This document shows positions 5,908 through 12,961 of a DNA stretch of 12,961 nucleotides, piece by piece. The notes under the pieces were generated by a model. It had not been told where the DNA came from. It worked only from the letters and a program-made list of their open reading frames with translations, and did not search any database. This stretch comes from Spartobacteria bacterium UBA6821. GTDB lineage: Bacteria > Verrucomicrobiota > Verrucomicrobiia > Chthoniobacterales > UBA6821. Positions within the stretch are counted from its first letter, which is position 1. Every line of letters starts with the position of its first letter. Both the position numbers and the translations under genes were made by a program. The stretch spans positions 27,302 to 40,262 of the forward strand of contig DKEN01000057.1 in the NCBI GenBank assembly GCA_002452515.1. Direction: 5' to 3'.

Positions 5908-7305
5908 TTACGCCAGGCCTGCGAGCAGTTTGCCGTGGAGGCCGTCAAAGGCACCGTTACTCAGAACCACGAGCACATCGCCCGGCTGAAGCTGCGGGCG
6001 CAATTTTTCCACGATCGTGTCAGCTGAAGCTTCATGGAATGCGGGATGTCCCGCCTTCTGCAAATCCGCGACGAGGCGTGTCGTATCGAGGCGCTCTTCG
6101 GGGGCGAGTTCGGCGGCACGGTTCACCTCGCCGATAATGACACCGTGTGCGGCGGCAAACGCAGCCGGAAGATCGTGCTGAAAGATGGCGCGGCGGGTGG
6201 TGTTGGATCGCGGCTCGAAGAGGGCCCAGAGTCGGGAGCCTGCATAGCGCTGGGCAAGCCCCTCCAAGGTCTGACGGATCGCTGTGGGATGGTGACCGAA
6301 GTCGTCGATGATGGTGACGCCGTTCACCACACCACGGACTTCCTGACGGCGCTTGATGCCCTTGAACTGGAGCAGGGCTTCACGGATCACCGAGGTGGTG
6401 ATGCCATAGAAATGGGCGGCGCAGACAGCCATCGCTGCGTTGCGGAGGTTATGCTCACCCGACATCGGCAGTTCGAATTGCTCGCCGAAGAGTTCAAAGC
6501 CGCAATGGCCCTCCTTTTGCCAGGGATGAAGGATGCGGTTACCGGCATTTTCCGAGAAACCGACTTCGACAATGGGTGCGGGACAGTTCTTGGCCACATC
6601 GATGCAATTCGGGTCATCGCCATTGAGGAGCACCATCCCCTCACTCGGCACGATGTTGAGCAGGCGACGGAAGCTCAGCTTGATCGCCTCAAGATTCTCG
6701 AAGATATCAGCGTGATCGAACTCGATATTGTTCACCACAAGCAGCTCGGGAAGGTAGTGCAGGAATTTGGAACGCTTATCGAAAAAAGCCGTGTCGTATT
6801 CGTCTCCCTCGATGACAAAATGGCGCGAGGTCTTGGCATCACGCAGGCAGGCTCCCTGTCCGAGATTGGCGGGAAGGCCGCCGATCAGGTAGGAGGGATT
6901 CTTCTCGGCATACTCCAGAATCCAAGCCGTCATCGAGGTCGTCGTCGTCTTTCCGTGGGTGCCGGAGATGACGATGTTATGACGGCCGCGAAGGAAGTGG
7001 GCACGGAGTACCTCGGGGAGCGAGGAGTAATTGAGTTTGCGGTTGAGAACGGCCTCCACCTCAGGGTTGCCCCGGGAAATGGCATTGCCGACAACAATGA
7101 GAGCATCTTCGCTGGGAAGATTTTCTGGACGATAGCCGGAGCAAACTTCGATACCTCGCGAGACGAGGAAGTCGCTCATCGGAGGATAGGCCTGATTGTC
7201 AGAGCCGGAGACGATCCAGCCCTGCTCCTTCATCGCCACGGCCACAGCTCCCATGGCCGTTCCGCAGATGCCCAGGAAGTGCACGCGACGAGGGGGGTTA
7301 TTCAC
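5908..7305 (-). CDS. mpl: UDP-N-acetylmuramate:L-alanyl-gamma-D-glutamyl-meso-diaminopimelate ligase
   Basis: Mpl joins the recycled murein tripeptide (or tetra/pentapeptide) to UDP-MurNAc with ATP, returning peptidoglycan fragments to the precursor pool in the cytoplasm. At 465 aa it has normal length. Mur-ligase landmarks are in order: HFLGICGTAMGAVA (9-22, nucleotide-sugar loop), ISGTHGKTTTT (113-123, ATP P-loop), EGDEYDTAFFDKRSKF (166-181, characteristic of Mpl rather than MurC), NNIEFDHADIF (192-202), SGEHNLRNAAMA (282-293), DDFGHHPTAI (334-343) and FEPRSNTTRR (363-372). The start is GTG at 7303-7305; no ATG is available before the first motif, and no SD is present. It is followed at 6 bp by the DUF167 gene. 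Its presence implies meso-DAP peptidoglycan and cell-wall recycling. Confidence 0.96.
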   Translation of the reverse strand: MNNPPRRVHFLGICGTAMGAVAVAMKEQGWIVSGSDNQAYPPMSDFLVSRGIEVCSGYRPENLPSEDALIVVGNAISRGNPEVEAVLNRKLNYSSLPEVLRAHFLRGRHNIVISGTHGKTTTTSMTAWILEYAEKNPSYLIGGLPANLGQGACLRDAKTSRHFVIEGDEYDTAFFDKRSKFLHYLPELLVVNNIEFDHADIFENLEAIKLSFRRLLNIVPSEGMVLLNGDDPNCIDVAKNCPAPIVEVGFSENAGNRILHPWQKEGHCGFELFGEQFELPMSGEHNLRNAAMAVCAAHFYGITTSVIREALLQFKGIKRRQEVRGVVNGVTIIDDFGHHPTAIRQTLEGLAQRYAGSRLWALFEPRSNTTRRAIFQHDLPAAFAAAHGVIIGEVNRAAELAPEERLDTTRLVADLQKAGHPAFHEASADTIVEKLRPQLQPGDVLVVLSNGAFDGLHGKLLAGLA

Positions 7306-7342
7306 AGGGATGAGGGGGATAAATGGGATATTTCAAAGAAGC

Positions 7343-7366
7343 CAGAGGAAGCAGGGCTTCCATCTG
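7343..7366 (-). terminator. Hairpin after the reductase gene, possible weak terminator
   Basis: On the minus strand CAGA-T-GGAAGC, loop CCT, GCTTCC-TCTG forms a 10-bp stem with one bulged base, starting about 20 bp after the stop of the flavoprotein reductase gene. It is followed by GGCTTCTTTG, which is T-containing but not a strong T run, so termination would be partial. It separates the reductase gene from mpl. Confidence 0.4.
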
Positions 7367-7384
7367 CGGGTCCTTAGTTAAACT

Positions 7385-8530
7385 CTAGTACACATCCTTG
7401 CGATACCTCTTCGACTTCTTCAGTTCCTCGACATAGGCGGCGGCCTCCTCGGGGGATTTGCCACCGGCAGTTTCGACGACCTTGTGAAGGGCGGTATCGA
7501 CATCCTTGGCCATGCGCGAGGCATCGCCGCAGATATAGAAATAGGCACCGGATTCCAGCCATGCATAGAGGTCAGCAGCACGCTCCAGCATGCGGTGCTG
7601 AACATAGATTTTCTCAGCCTGATCCCGGGAGAACGCAACGGAGAGTTCGTGCAGGACGCCTTCGGCCTGATAGGCCTCCAGTTCCTCGCGGTAGAGGAAA
7701 TCGGTTTCGGCTTTCTGATCACCGAAAAAGAGCCAGTTCTTGCCAGAACTACCAGCCGCCTTGCGTTCCTGAAGGAAGGCACGGAAGGGAGCAATCCCAG
7801 TGCCGGGACCGACCATGATGACGGGTGTGGAGAGATCCTCGGGAACGCGGAAATGCTTGGCCGAATGGACAAAGACGGGTACTGGAGCCGTGTCGGCACG
7901 GTCGGAGAGGAACGTGGAGCAGACTCCCTCACGCTTGCGGCCCGTGCTCTCGTAGCGGACGGCGGCGACGGTCAGATGCACGGAGGAGGGATGAGCCTTC
8001 GGTGAGGAGGCGATGGAGTAGAGGCGTGGCTGCAACTTGCGGAGCACTTTCACGAATTCCTCGGCGGTGAACTTCGCGGCGGGAAATTCAAGCAGGGCAT
8101 CGATGACCTCGCGTCCATAGAAATAGGCGTCGAGATCGGCCTTGCCTTCGGGAGTCACCATGGCGATGAACTTCGAGGCGGAAGGATCCTTCTCCGCGAT
8201 GGCGGAGAGAAGCTTCTTGTCCATCTCGGTGATGACATAGAAACGGCTGAGGGCTTCACGCAGCGTGACAGGCTGGCCATTCGTATCGACGACTGGTTCC
8301 TCACCGGTGAGACCGAGCACTGCGAGCAGTTCAGCAACGAGAATCGGATTGTTTGTCGGGAAAACGCCGAGCGAATCCCCCACTTCGTAGGCAAGGCCGG
8401 AGCCACTGATATCGACCTCGAAATGGCGGGTATCCTTGGCCGATCCGGGACCGGTCAGTTTGCGATTCGTGCCGAGTTTGGCCGGAAAGGGATTCTTGCG
8501 GGAGTAGAGAGCGGTGGGATCAGCGGACAT
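7385..8530 (-). CDS. CysJ-like NADPH:flavoprotein reductase lacking the FMN domain
   Basis: A 381-aa FAD/NAD(P)H reductase of the CysJ/cytochrome P450 reductase/ferredoxin-NADP reductase superfamily. Visible motifs are RLYSIASSP (169-177, FAD isoalloxazine and phosphate binding), GVCSTFL (202-208, FAD), GPGTGIAPFRAFLQER (241-256, NADPH phosphate and ribose), FFGDQKAETDFLYREEL (268-284), YICGDASRMAKDV (332-344) and a C-terminal aromatic Y381 that would stack on FAD. The connecting domain of diflavin reductases (about 50-165) is present, but the N-terminal flavodoxin domain of CysJ is absent; the protein starts right before the FAD region. It would take electrons from NADPH to a separate acceptor. 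No sulfite reductase haemoprotein gene (cysI) lies nearby, so a role in sulfite reduction is unproven. Its own promoter is predicted just upstream. Confidence 0.88.
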   Translation of the reverse strand: MSADPTALYSRKNPFPAKLGTNRKLTGPGSAKDTRHFEVDISGSGLAYEVGDSLGVFPTNNPILVAELLAVLGLTGEEPVVDTNGQPVTLREALSRFYVITEMDKKLLSAIAEKDPSASKFIAMVTPEGKADLDAYFYGREVIDALLEFPAAKFTAEEFVKVLRKLQPRLYSIASSPKAHPSSVHLTVAAVRYESTGRKREGVCSTFLSDRADTAPVPVFVHSAKHFRVPEDLSTPVIMVGPGTGIAPFRAFLQERKAAGSSGKNWLFFGDQKAETDFLYREELEAYQAEGVLHELSVAFSRDQAEKIYVQHRMLERAADLYAWLESGAYFYICGDASRMAKDVDTALHKVVETAGGKSPEEAAAYVEELKKSKRYRKDVY

Positions 8531-8538
8531 GTGAGTGA

Positions 8539-8568
8539 ATTAAAAAGGATGCAGGGTAGTTGGGGCAA
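8539..8568 (-). promoter_or_regulatory. Putative promoter of the flavoprotein reductase gene
   Basis: On the minus strand TTGCCC (-35, 8563-8568) is followed after 18 bp by TTTAAT (-10, 8539-8544; 5 of 6 consensus positions). The -10 ends 8 bp before the ATG at 8530 and no SD is present, so the message may be leaderless, the same geometry as at the antitoxin gene. Confidence 0.45.
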
Positions 8569-8605
8569 GTATTCGTAGAGCGAAAAACGGGCCAAGAGGG
8601 AAAAA

Positions 8606-9958
8606 TCAGGAATCTTTAGCCAACTCTTCCAGGAGAATCCGGTTCATCCTGATCCCGCCGAGAAAGTTTTCCACGAGCATGTTTTCATCAGGGGAGTGAA
8701 TTCGGGAGTCGGGATTAGCAAGGCCTAACAGGTAGGAATCAACGCCGAGGATCTCCTTGAGCGTGGCCAGAATCGGGATGCTCCCCCCATCACGCAGCAA
8801 TAGAGGTTCCGCTCCGAAGGCTCCGGCGAGCGCCTTGCGCGCTGCGAAACCATCCGGAGAAGTTGGATCGGACTGATAAGCGGCTCCGGCGTGGCCGCTG
8901 ATGATTTCCAGCAGCACCCCGGGCGGAGTCTGGCTACGGAGATATTCCTCGGCGGCATTCAGGATGACGGCCGGGTCCTGATCGGCGACAAGACGGAAGG
9001 TCAGTTTGGCAAAGGCTTCCTTTGGCAAGACGGTTTTGGTGCCTGCCCCCTGATAGCCGCCGCCTATTCCGTTCACTTCGGCGGTGGGGCGCGCCCCAAT
9101 CCGCTCAATGGTGGTGAAACCTTTCTCTCCGACCAGTTCCGTGACACCAGCCAGTTCCTTGATCGCCTCATCCCCGCCGGCAGCTTCCTCAAGGGCTACC
9201 GCCGCTTCGCGCTCCCAGCCCTCAAGCGGGCGGACGGCATCGTAGAATCCGGGGATGAGGATGCGGCCTTCTGCGTCATGAAGCGAGGCGATCAGACGCC
9301 CGACAACGGTGGCGGGATTGGCAACAGCACCACCAAAGAGCCCACTATGCAGATCACGGGCGGGGCCGTAGACGATGAGTTCCATCGCAGCAATGCCCCG
9401 TAAGGCATAGGTCAGGGCGGGCCGATTGCCGGGTGCCATGGCTGTGTCGGAGATGGCTGCAAGATCACAGGTGAGTTCGTCCCGATGTTCGCGCAGGAAT
9501 TCCTCCAGGTGGGGACTCCCGATTTCCTCCTCACCCTCGATCAAAAAGATCAGATTGACGGGGAGTTCCCCCGTTTCCCTGAGCGTCTGGGCGACGCCGA
9601 GGATATGGGCGAGGATCTGCCCTTTGTTGTCTGCGGAACCGCGTGCGTAAATCCGCCCCTCTTCAATCCGGGGTTCAAAAGGCGGCGTGGTCCAACCCTC
9701 CAGGGGATCAGGCGGCTGCACATCATAATGGCCGTAGATCAGCACCGTCCGCTTGGCCGGATCACGGGGAGTGCACGCCAGCACCACCGGAGAGCCGAGA
9801 GTCGAGTGAACGCTGGCCTCAAGCCCGATGGAAGAAAGCAGTTCGCGAAGCCACTCGGCGCAGGCAATCAGATCGGGAGCATGTTCCGGCTGGGTGGAGA
9901 TGCTGGGAAAACGGAGGAACTCGGCAAGTTTCTGAAGAGGATCAAGCGGACTACTCAT
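8606..9958 (-). CDS. M20 family dipeptidase / metallopeptidase
   Basis: A 450-aa zinc peptidase of the M20 family (CNDP/PepV/ArgE-like dipeptidase branch). The metal ligands and catalytic residues can be placed: H77 and D79 in YGHYDVQPP, D110 in ARGSADNKGQ (bridging), E144 (general base) and E145 in EGEEEIGS, D171 in ISDTAMAPGNRPAL, H204 in ARDLHSGLFGG (lid/dimer domain) and H421 near the end in PDSRIHSPDEN. Residues about 185-300 form the dimerisation insert. There is no signal peptide, so cytoplasmic hydrolysis of dipeptides or related amides is likely; the substrate cannot be told. The ATG at 9958 is 14 bp after the GT87-like gene stop, so it is probably in the nuoG-GT87-M20 transcript. 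No SD is seen. Confidence 0.93.
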   Translation of the reverse strand: MSSPLDPLQKLAEFLRFPSISTQPEHAPDLIACAEWLRELLSSIGLEASVHSTLGSPVVLACTPRDPAKRTVLIYGHYDVQPPDPLEGWTTPPFEPRIEEGRIYARGSADNKGQILAHILGVAQTLRETGELPVNLIFLIEGEEEIGSPHLEEFLREHRDELTCDLAAISDTAMAPGNRPALTYALRGIAAMELIVYGPARDLHSGLFGGAVANPATVVGRLIASLHDAEGRILIPGFYDAVRPLEGWEREAAVALEEAAGGDEAIKELAGVTELVGEKGFTTIERIGARPTAEVNGIGGGYQGAGTKTVLPKEAFAKLTFRLVADQDPAVILNAAEEYLRSQTPPGVLLEIISGHAGAAYQSDPTSPDGFAARKALAGAFGAEPLLLRDGGSIPILATLKEILGVDSYLLGLANPDSRIHSPDENMLVENFLGGIRMNRILLEELAKDS

Positions 9959-9972
9959 GGGTTAAGCATGGA

Positions 9973-11157
9973 TTATGGATGGTGAAGATCGTGATTATTA
10001 TCTGAAGGGGACTGCACCAAGGAAAACTTCTCACGCACAAGGATCACTAAAAAGAGAGAAGAGATCAACGGCTTGAACCAAATCTTGGTCAGATGATAAA
10101 TGAAACCGTAATTTTCCACGGCCAGCAGGAGGGAGAAGATGGCCAGCCACTTGCCACGCTGCGTCATGCCGCTCACGAAATCGCGCGCCGCCAGCAGCGC
10201 GGTGAAGCCCGCCAGCATGACATAGGAGTTCTCCTCGGTGCGGGGATTGAAAAGCATGAGGTAGAGCACGGCGAGGAGCATCACGGCAAAGGCTTGCAGG
10301 AGCTGATTTCCCGAGAAGCTGCGCATGGCGAGCAGCGCGAAGAGGAGGGTCAGTCCGGCTGCCAGGGCACGGCAGCCCGAGATGATCATGGGCGCGGGAT
10401 GAATTCCCCAGTGCCAAAGCATCCCGAAGAAATCACTAAAGTTATCTTTCACGAGCGGTGATCCCGCCAGGATGAATTTTTGGAAAAAATGATGGTATTC
10501 AGCAGTGACGAAACTGCTGCTTGGATGGAGGTAGGCTGCTGCGAGACAGATCACGAAACCGCCGATAAGACGCAGTCGGAGTGGGGCAAAACAGGCTGCT
10601 GCCAAGAGTGCCGGTGCCAGGGCGATCGGTTTGAGCAACACGCCAAGCAGGAGCCAAAGGGTGGCGGAGTTCCAGCGAAAGCTGGCAAGGTCTGCGACAA
10701 AAAGGAGGAAGAGTCCGGCCAGCGGGAGATTCACCTGTCCGTTGCGGGCGCTCGAAAGTGCCGAGGGAATGACGAGGAGCGTCGCGGCGAGAAAAAGGCG
10801 TTCCTTCTGCGAGGGGTCCAGCAGCTTGCTGACCCGCCAGAGTCCCAGAGCCAGAAGTCCAAGTCCGGTGAGACGCCAGAGCGGCTCGCCGACCCGCTTG
10901 GGGAGCAATTGATAGGGCGTGTAGAGAATGGCAGCCTGAGGCAGGTAGAGATAGCCGCCCTGATCCGTAGTGTAGAGGCTTTGGGTACCAGCCCACCATT
11001 TCTCTGAGGCCTGACGGTATTCCGGTGTGACGGTGTGCTTGTCGGGTTGAACGGCGACGACAATGCCGACGATCAGTGCAAAGAGAAACCATGCCCCCAC
11101 CGCCATGCGAATGGCGCGACCCGGATCAAGGTTGCGGAGAGCCTGAACCGGGTTCAA
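9973..11157 (-). CDS. GT87 (DUF2029) family membrane glycosyltransferase
   Basis: A 394-aa polytopic membrane protein with about ten hydrophobic segments, the first at residues 18-37. The first outside loop (38-86) carries the GT-C signature of the family: TPEYRQASEKWWAGTQSLY, in which E46 sits where GT87 enzymes have their catalytic acid, then YLYLPQAAILYTPYQLLP. Other family marks are ARNGQVNLPLAGL (137-149), LLKPIALAPALL (174-185) and NPRTEENSYVMLAG (304-317). Such enzymes transfer a sugar, often mannose, from a polyprenyl-phosphate donor on the periplasmic side; the acceptor here is unknown. The start is taken as TTG at 11155-11157, with AGGGA five bases upstream and only 8 bp after the nuoG stop; the ATG at 11106 is the alternative but would cut into the region before TM1. 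Confidence 0.82.
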   Translation of the reverse strand: MNPVQALRNLDPGRAIRMAVGAWFLFALIVGIVVAVQPDKHTVTPEYRQASEKWWAGTQSLYTTDQGGYLYLPQAAILYTPYQLLPKRVGEPLWRLTGLGLLALGLWRVSKLLDPSQKERLFLAATLLVIPSALSSARNGQVNLPLAGLFLLFVADLASFRWNSATLWLLLGVLLKPIALAPALLAAACFAPLRLRLIGGFVICLAAAYLHPSSSFVTAEYHHFFQKFILAGSPLVKDNFSDFFGMLWHWGIHPAPMIISGCRALAAGLTLLFALLAMRSFSGNQLLQAFAVMLLAVLYLMLFNPRTEENSYVMLAGFTALLAARDFVSGMTQRGKWLAIFSLLLAVENYGFIYHLTKIWFKPLISSLFLVILVREKFSLVQSPSDNNHDLHHP

Positions 11158-11165
11158 GCAATTCC

Positions 11166-12830
11166 CTAGAATTTCAGATCGACGCCGAGGTCGCCGATCT
11201 TGCCCAGATTCAGTCCGGCAAGGGCGGGTGTCGCGGCAGCCATCTGCTTGAACAGATCCTCGATGGAGGAAGCGTTTTCCGAGCCGAGAGCTTTCAACAG
11301 GTCACTCAGGATTTCCCAATCATCGCGGGCTTCGCCGGGTGCCTTGACCGCACGGTTGAGACGCTGGACACGACCGGTGATGTTGACCATCGAACCGCGC
11401 TTCTCGGCGGCGGCGCTTCCGGGCAGAATACTGCTCGCAAACTTGGTGGCACTGTTGGGCAGGATGTCGATCACAACGAGTGAAGCAAGCTTGCCCAGAT
11501 CGGCCTCGGTGAGTCCGGCATGGAGAGGGTTTTCCCCGATGACCACGAGCGACGTGATGCGACCAGAGGCAATACCTGCGGCGATTTCGGAAAGCTTGGA
11601 TCCTGGAGTGGCCGGGGCGACACCGAGGAGCTGGGCACCACGTGTGTTCGGATTCCCGTCGTCGGAAACAAGGAAACCGTCACCCTGCTGTGGGCGGGGA
11701 CGAATGTCGATGAGGTCGGTGCCGAGCGTTTTGGCAAGACGGCGGGTCAGAAAGAGTTCCTCGTTGGTCTGGCGGCCCGAGGCAATGATGGCGGTAGCGG
11801 AGCCGGCATGGGCCTTGAGAGCCTCGGCGGTTGCGGCAATGGCTTCCTTCCAGCGGAGGGAAGCACCTTTCACAACGGGAGCCTTCAAACGATCCTCGCG
11901 ATGGAGGTAGGTATAATTCAGCCTGTGCGAGTCAGGCATCCAGTAGGTATTCACCGCCATGTTCTCACGCGGATTGATCCGGTGGATCTGGTTCTCGCGG
12001 CTGCTGATGATGATATTGCTGCCAGTGCCGCAGCTGGTATCGATGGTCTTGGTCTCCTTGAGGAACCAGACGCGCATCTTGAAACGGAAATCCTTGGAAG
12101 TCAGTGCGCCGACCGGACAGATATCGACCGTATTCAGGGAGTAGTTGCTGTCGAGGCGCTTGCCGGGGTGAACGGTCAGCGTGGTGTGACTGCCGCGATC
12201 GACGAAGCCGAGGACATCATCGTTAGCAACCTCTTTCATGAAGCGGATGCATCGGGAGCAGAGAATGCAGCGCTCGTCATCGAGAACGATCCGCTCGCCG
12301 ATATCGACCTGCTTCGGTTTCTTGACCTTGTTATCCTCGAAGCGGGAGGCATCGTTGCCGTACTCCACGGAGAACTCCTGCAAACGGCACTCGCCGGCCT
12401 TGTCGCAGATCGGACAGTCGAGCGGGTGATTGATCAGGAGGAACTCCATGACCCCCTTGCGGCATTCTTCAACCAGCGGCGACTTGGTGCGCACACCCAT
12501 GCCTTCGGAAATATCGAGCGCGCAGGAGATCGCGGGGCGTGGGCTCCAGGCGATGACAGGAAACCCATCAGGGCCGATCTCGGGCTTGCGATCCGGGCCC
12601 ATCTTGGGCGTGCCCATCTCGATGAGGCACATGCGGCAGTTGCCGGGTGAGCTGAGAGCAGGATGGTAACAGTAGTGCGGGACGAAGCTGCCGCTCTGCA
12701 TGCAGGCCTCGATCAGTCGCGTCCCCTTGGGAAACTGCTTCCACTCCCCGTCAACCTGAATATTGATCATCGGGATGGCCGGGGCAGCGTTCTCGGTCTT
12801 GGGTTCGGCAGAAGTGGCGGAAGCGCTCAT
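11166..12830 (-). CDS. nuoG: NADH-quinone oxidoreductase subunit G
   Basis: A complex I peripheral-arm subunit carrying electrons from NuoF toward NuoB. Residues 21-110 are a [2Fe-2S] ferredoxin domain with C54, C65, C68 and C103. H135, C139, C142 and C148 (NHPLDCPICDKAGEC) ligate the His-Cys3 [4Fe-4S] cluster. C188, C191, C194 and C238 (ERCILCSRC ... DICPVGA) ligate the next [4Fe-4S] cluster. The molybdopterin-oxidoreductase-like domain starts near 255 but has a single Cys (C267 in SCGTGSNI), so the N7 cluster of E. coli-type NuoG is absent. At 554 aa the C-terminal domain is short (E. coli NuoG is about 900), although the reading frame ends cleanly. No SD precedes the ATG; TATTAT occurs 6 and 9 nt upstream. 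The next gene downstream is a glycosyltransferase, not nuoH. Confidence 0.95.
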   Translation of the reverse strand: MSASATSAEPKTENAAPAIPMINIQVDGEWKQFPKGTRLIEACMQSGSFVPHYCYHPALSSPGNCRMCLIEMGTPKMGPDRKPEIGPDGFPVIAWSPRPAISCALDISEGMGVRTKSPLVEECRKGVMEFLLINHPLDCPICDKAGECRLQEFSVEYGNDASRFEDNKVKKPKQVDIGERIVLDDERCILCSRCIRFMKEVANDDVLGFVDRGSHTTLTVHPGKRLDSNYSLNTVDICPVGALTSKDFRFKMRVWFLKETKTIDTSCGTGSNIIISSRENQIHRINPRENMAVNTYWMPDSHRLNYTYLHREDRLKAPVVKGASLRWKEAIAATAEALKAHAGSATAIIASGRQTNEELFLTRRLAKTLGTDLIDIRPRPQQGDGFLVSDDGNPNTRGAQLLGVAPATPGSKLSEIAAGIASGRITSLVVIGENPLHAGLTEADLGKLASLVVIDILPNSATKFASSILPGSAAAEKRGSMVNITGRVQRLNRAVKAPGEARDDWEILSDLLKALGSENASSIEDLFKQMAAATPALAGLNLGKIGDLGVDLKF

Positions 12831-12850
12831 CGTTGGATAATAATAGGATC

Positions 12851-12889
12851 CCCTGTGTTGGAAAAGAGATGTCTTTTATGGACACAGGG
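12851..12889. promoter_or_regulatory. Two-part hairpin upstream of nuoG
   Basis: CCCTGTGT (12851-12858) pairs with ACACAGGG (12882-12889), and inside it AAAAGA (12862-12867) pairs with TCTTTT (12872-12877) around a GATG loop, leaving a 3/4-base internal loop. The element lies 20 bp before the nuoG ATG. No T run follows on either strand, so a terminator is unlikely; an operator or an RNA leader structure is possible. The rest of the stretch from 12831 to the window end shows no confident gene. Confidence 0.45.
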
Positions 12890-12961
12890 CCGACTCTGGG
12901 CAAGGAAGAAGGCGTGCGAAGTGGCTTTGGAGTGAAAAAAATCGTCCGATGGCTTGCCTCC

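Noticed and set aside
6034..7377. Plus-strand ORF of 447 aa opposite mpl
   Set aside because: It is antisense to the well-supported mpl gene, shows no recognisable domain, and such long antisense frames arise from third-position bias of the real gene.
11520..12650. Plus-strand ORF of 376 aa opposite nuoG
   Set aside because: It lies fully antisense to nuoG, whose cluster-binding motifs are intact; the translation has no domain-like pattern.
12829..12961. Minus-strand frame open to the right edge and ending in ATGA overlap with nuoG
   Set aside because: The overlap is attractive, but the 44 visible residues do not resemble NuoF or any family I know and they cross the hairpin; not called as a gene.
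1..12961. CRISPR arrays, tRNA/rRNA genes, insertion sequences and prophage genes
   Set aside because: I saw no spaced direct repeats, tRNA cloverleaf, transposase or phage protein anywhere in the window.

Overview
The window looks like chromosome of a Gram-negative, diderm bacterium. It encodes Mpl (recycling of meso-diaminopimelate murein peptides), complex I subunit NuoG, and several exported proteins with signal peptides. The gene types, the moderately high GC content (judged by eye) and the scarcity of Shine-Dalgarno (SD) sequences would fit Verrucomicrobiota or a relative; that assignment is an inference, since there is no rRNA or marker phylogeny here. No tRNA, rRNA, CRISPR array, insertion sequence or phage gene was seen.

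Left part (1-5615) is a patchwork of short units on both strands. It starts with the 3' part of a HEAT-repeat/THUMP-like RNA methyltransferase (+). Next is a minus-strand pair: a DUF2092 periplasmic protein and a Ser/Gly/Tyr-rich exported protein with three C-terminal repeats. A spermidine-synthase-like protein (+) follows, then a gene-poor 204-bp gap holding a roughly 148-bp element with imperfect inverted ends. A compact minus-strand cassette comes next: AbrB/MazE-type antitoxin, Doc-type toxin, YkgJ-type cysteine-cluster protein. The toxin has Asp where Doc/Fic proteins have their catalytic His. Divergent from the cassette is an exported Pro-rich protein of unknown function (+).

Right part (5635-12830) is a run of six minus-strand housekeeping genes. 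In transcription order they are nuoG, a GT87-type membrane glycosyltransferase, an M20 dipeptidase, a CysJ-like flavoprotein reductase lacking the FMN domain, mpl, and a DUF167/YggU protein. nuoG-GT87-M20 (gaps of 8 and 14 bp) and mpl-DUF167 (gap of 6 bp) look like operons. The reductase has its own recognisable promoter and a possible hairpin terminator after it.

Across the window almost no start codon has an SD sequence, and two genes have a -10-like box exactly 8 nt before the ATG, which suggests leaderless transcripts. The exception is DUF2092, where a near-perfect SD points to an upstream GTG start. The points most worth a second look are the His-to-Asp Doc toxin in a three-gene cassette, the palindrome on its promoter, the inverted-repeat element at 3548-3695, and the hairpin and uncertain neighbour upstream of nuoG.
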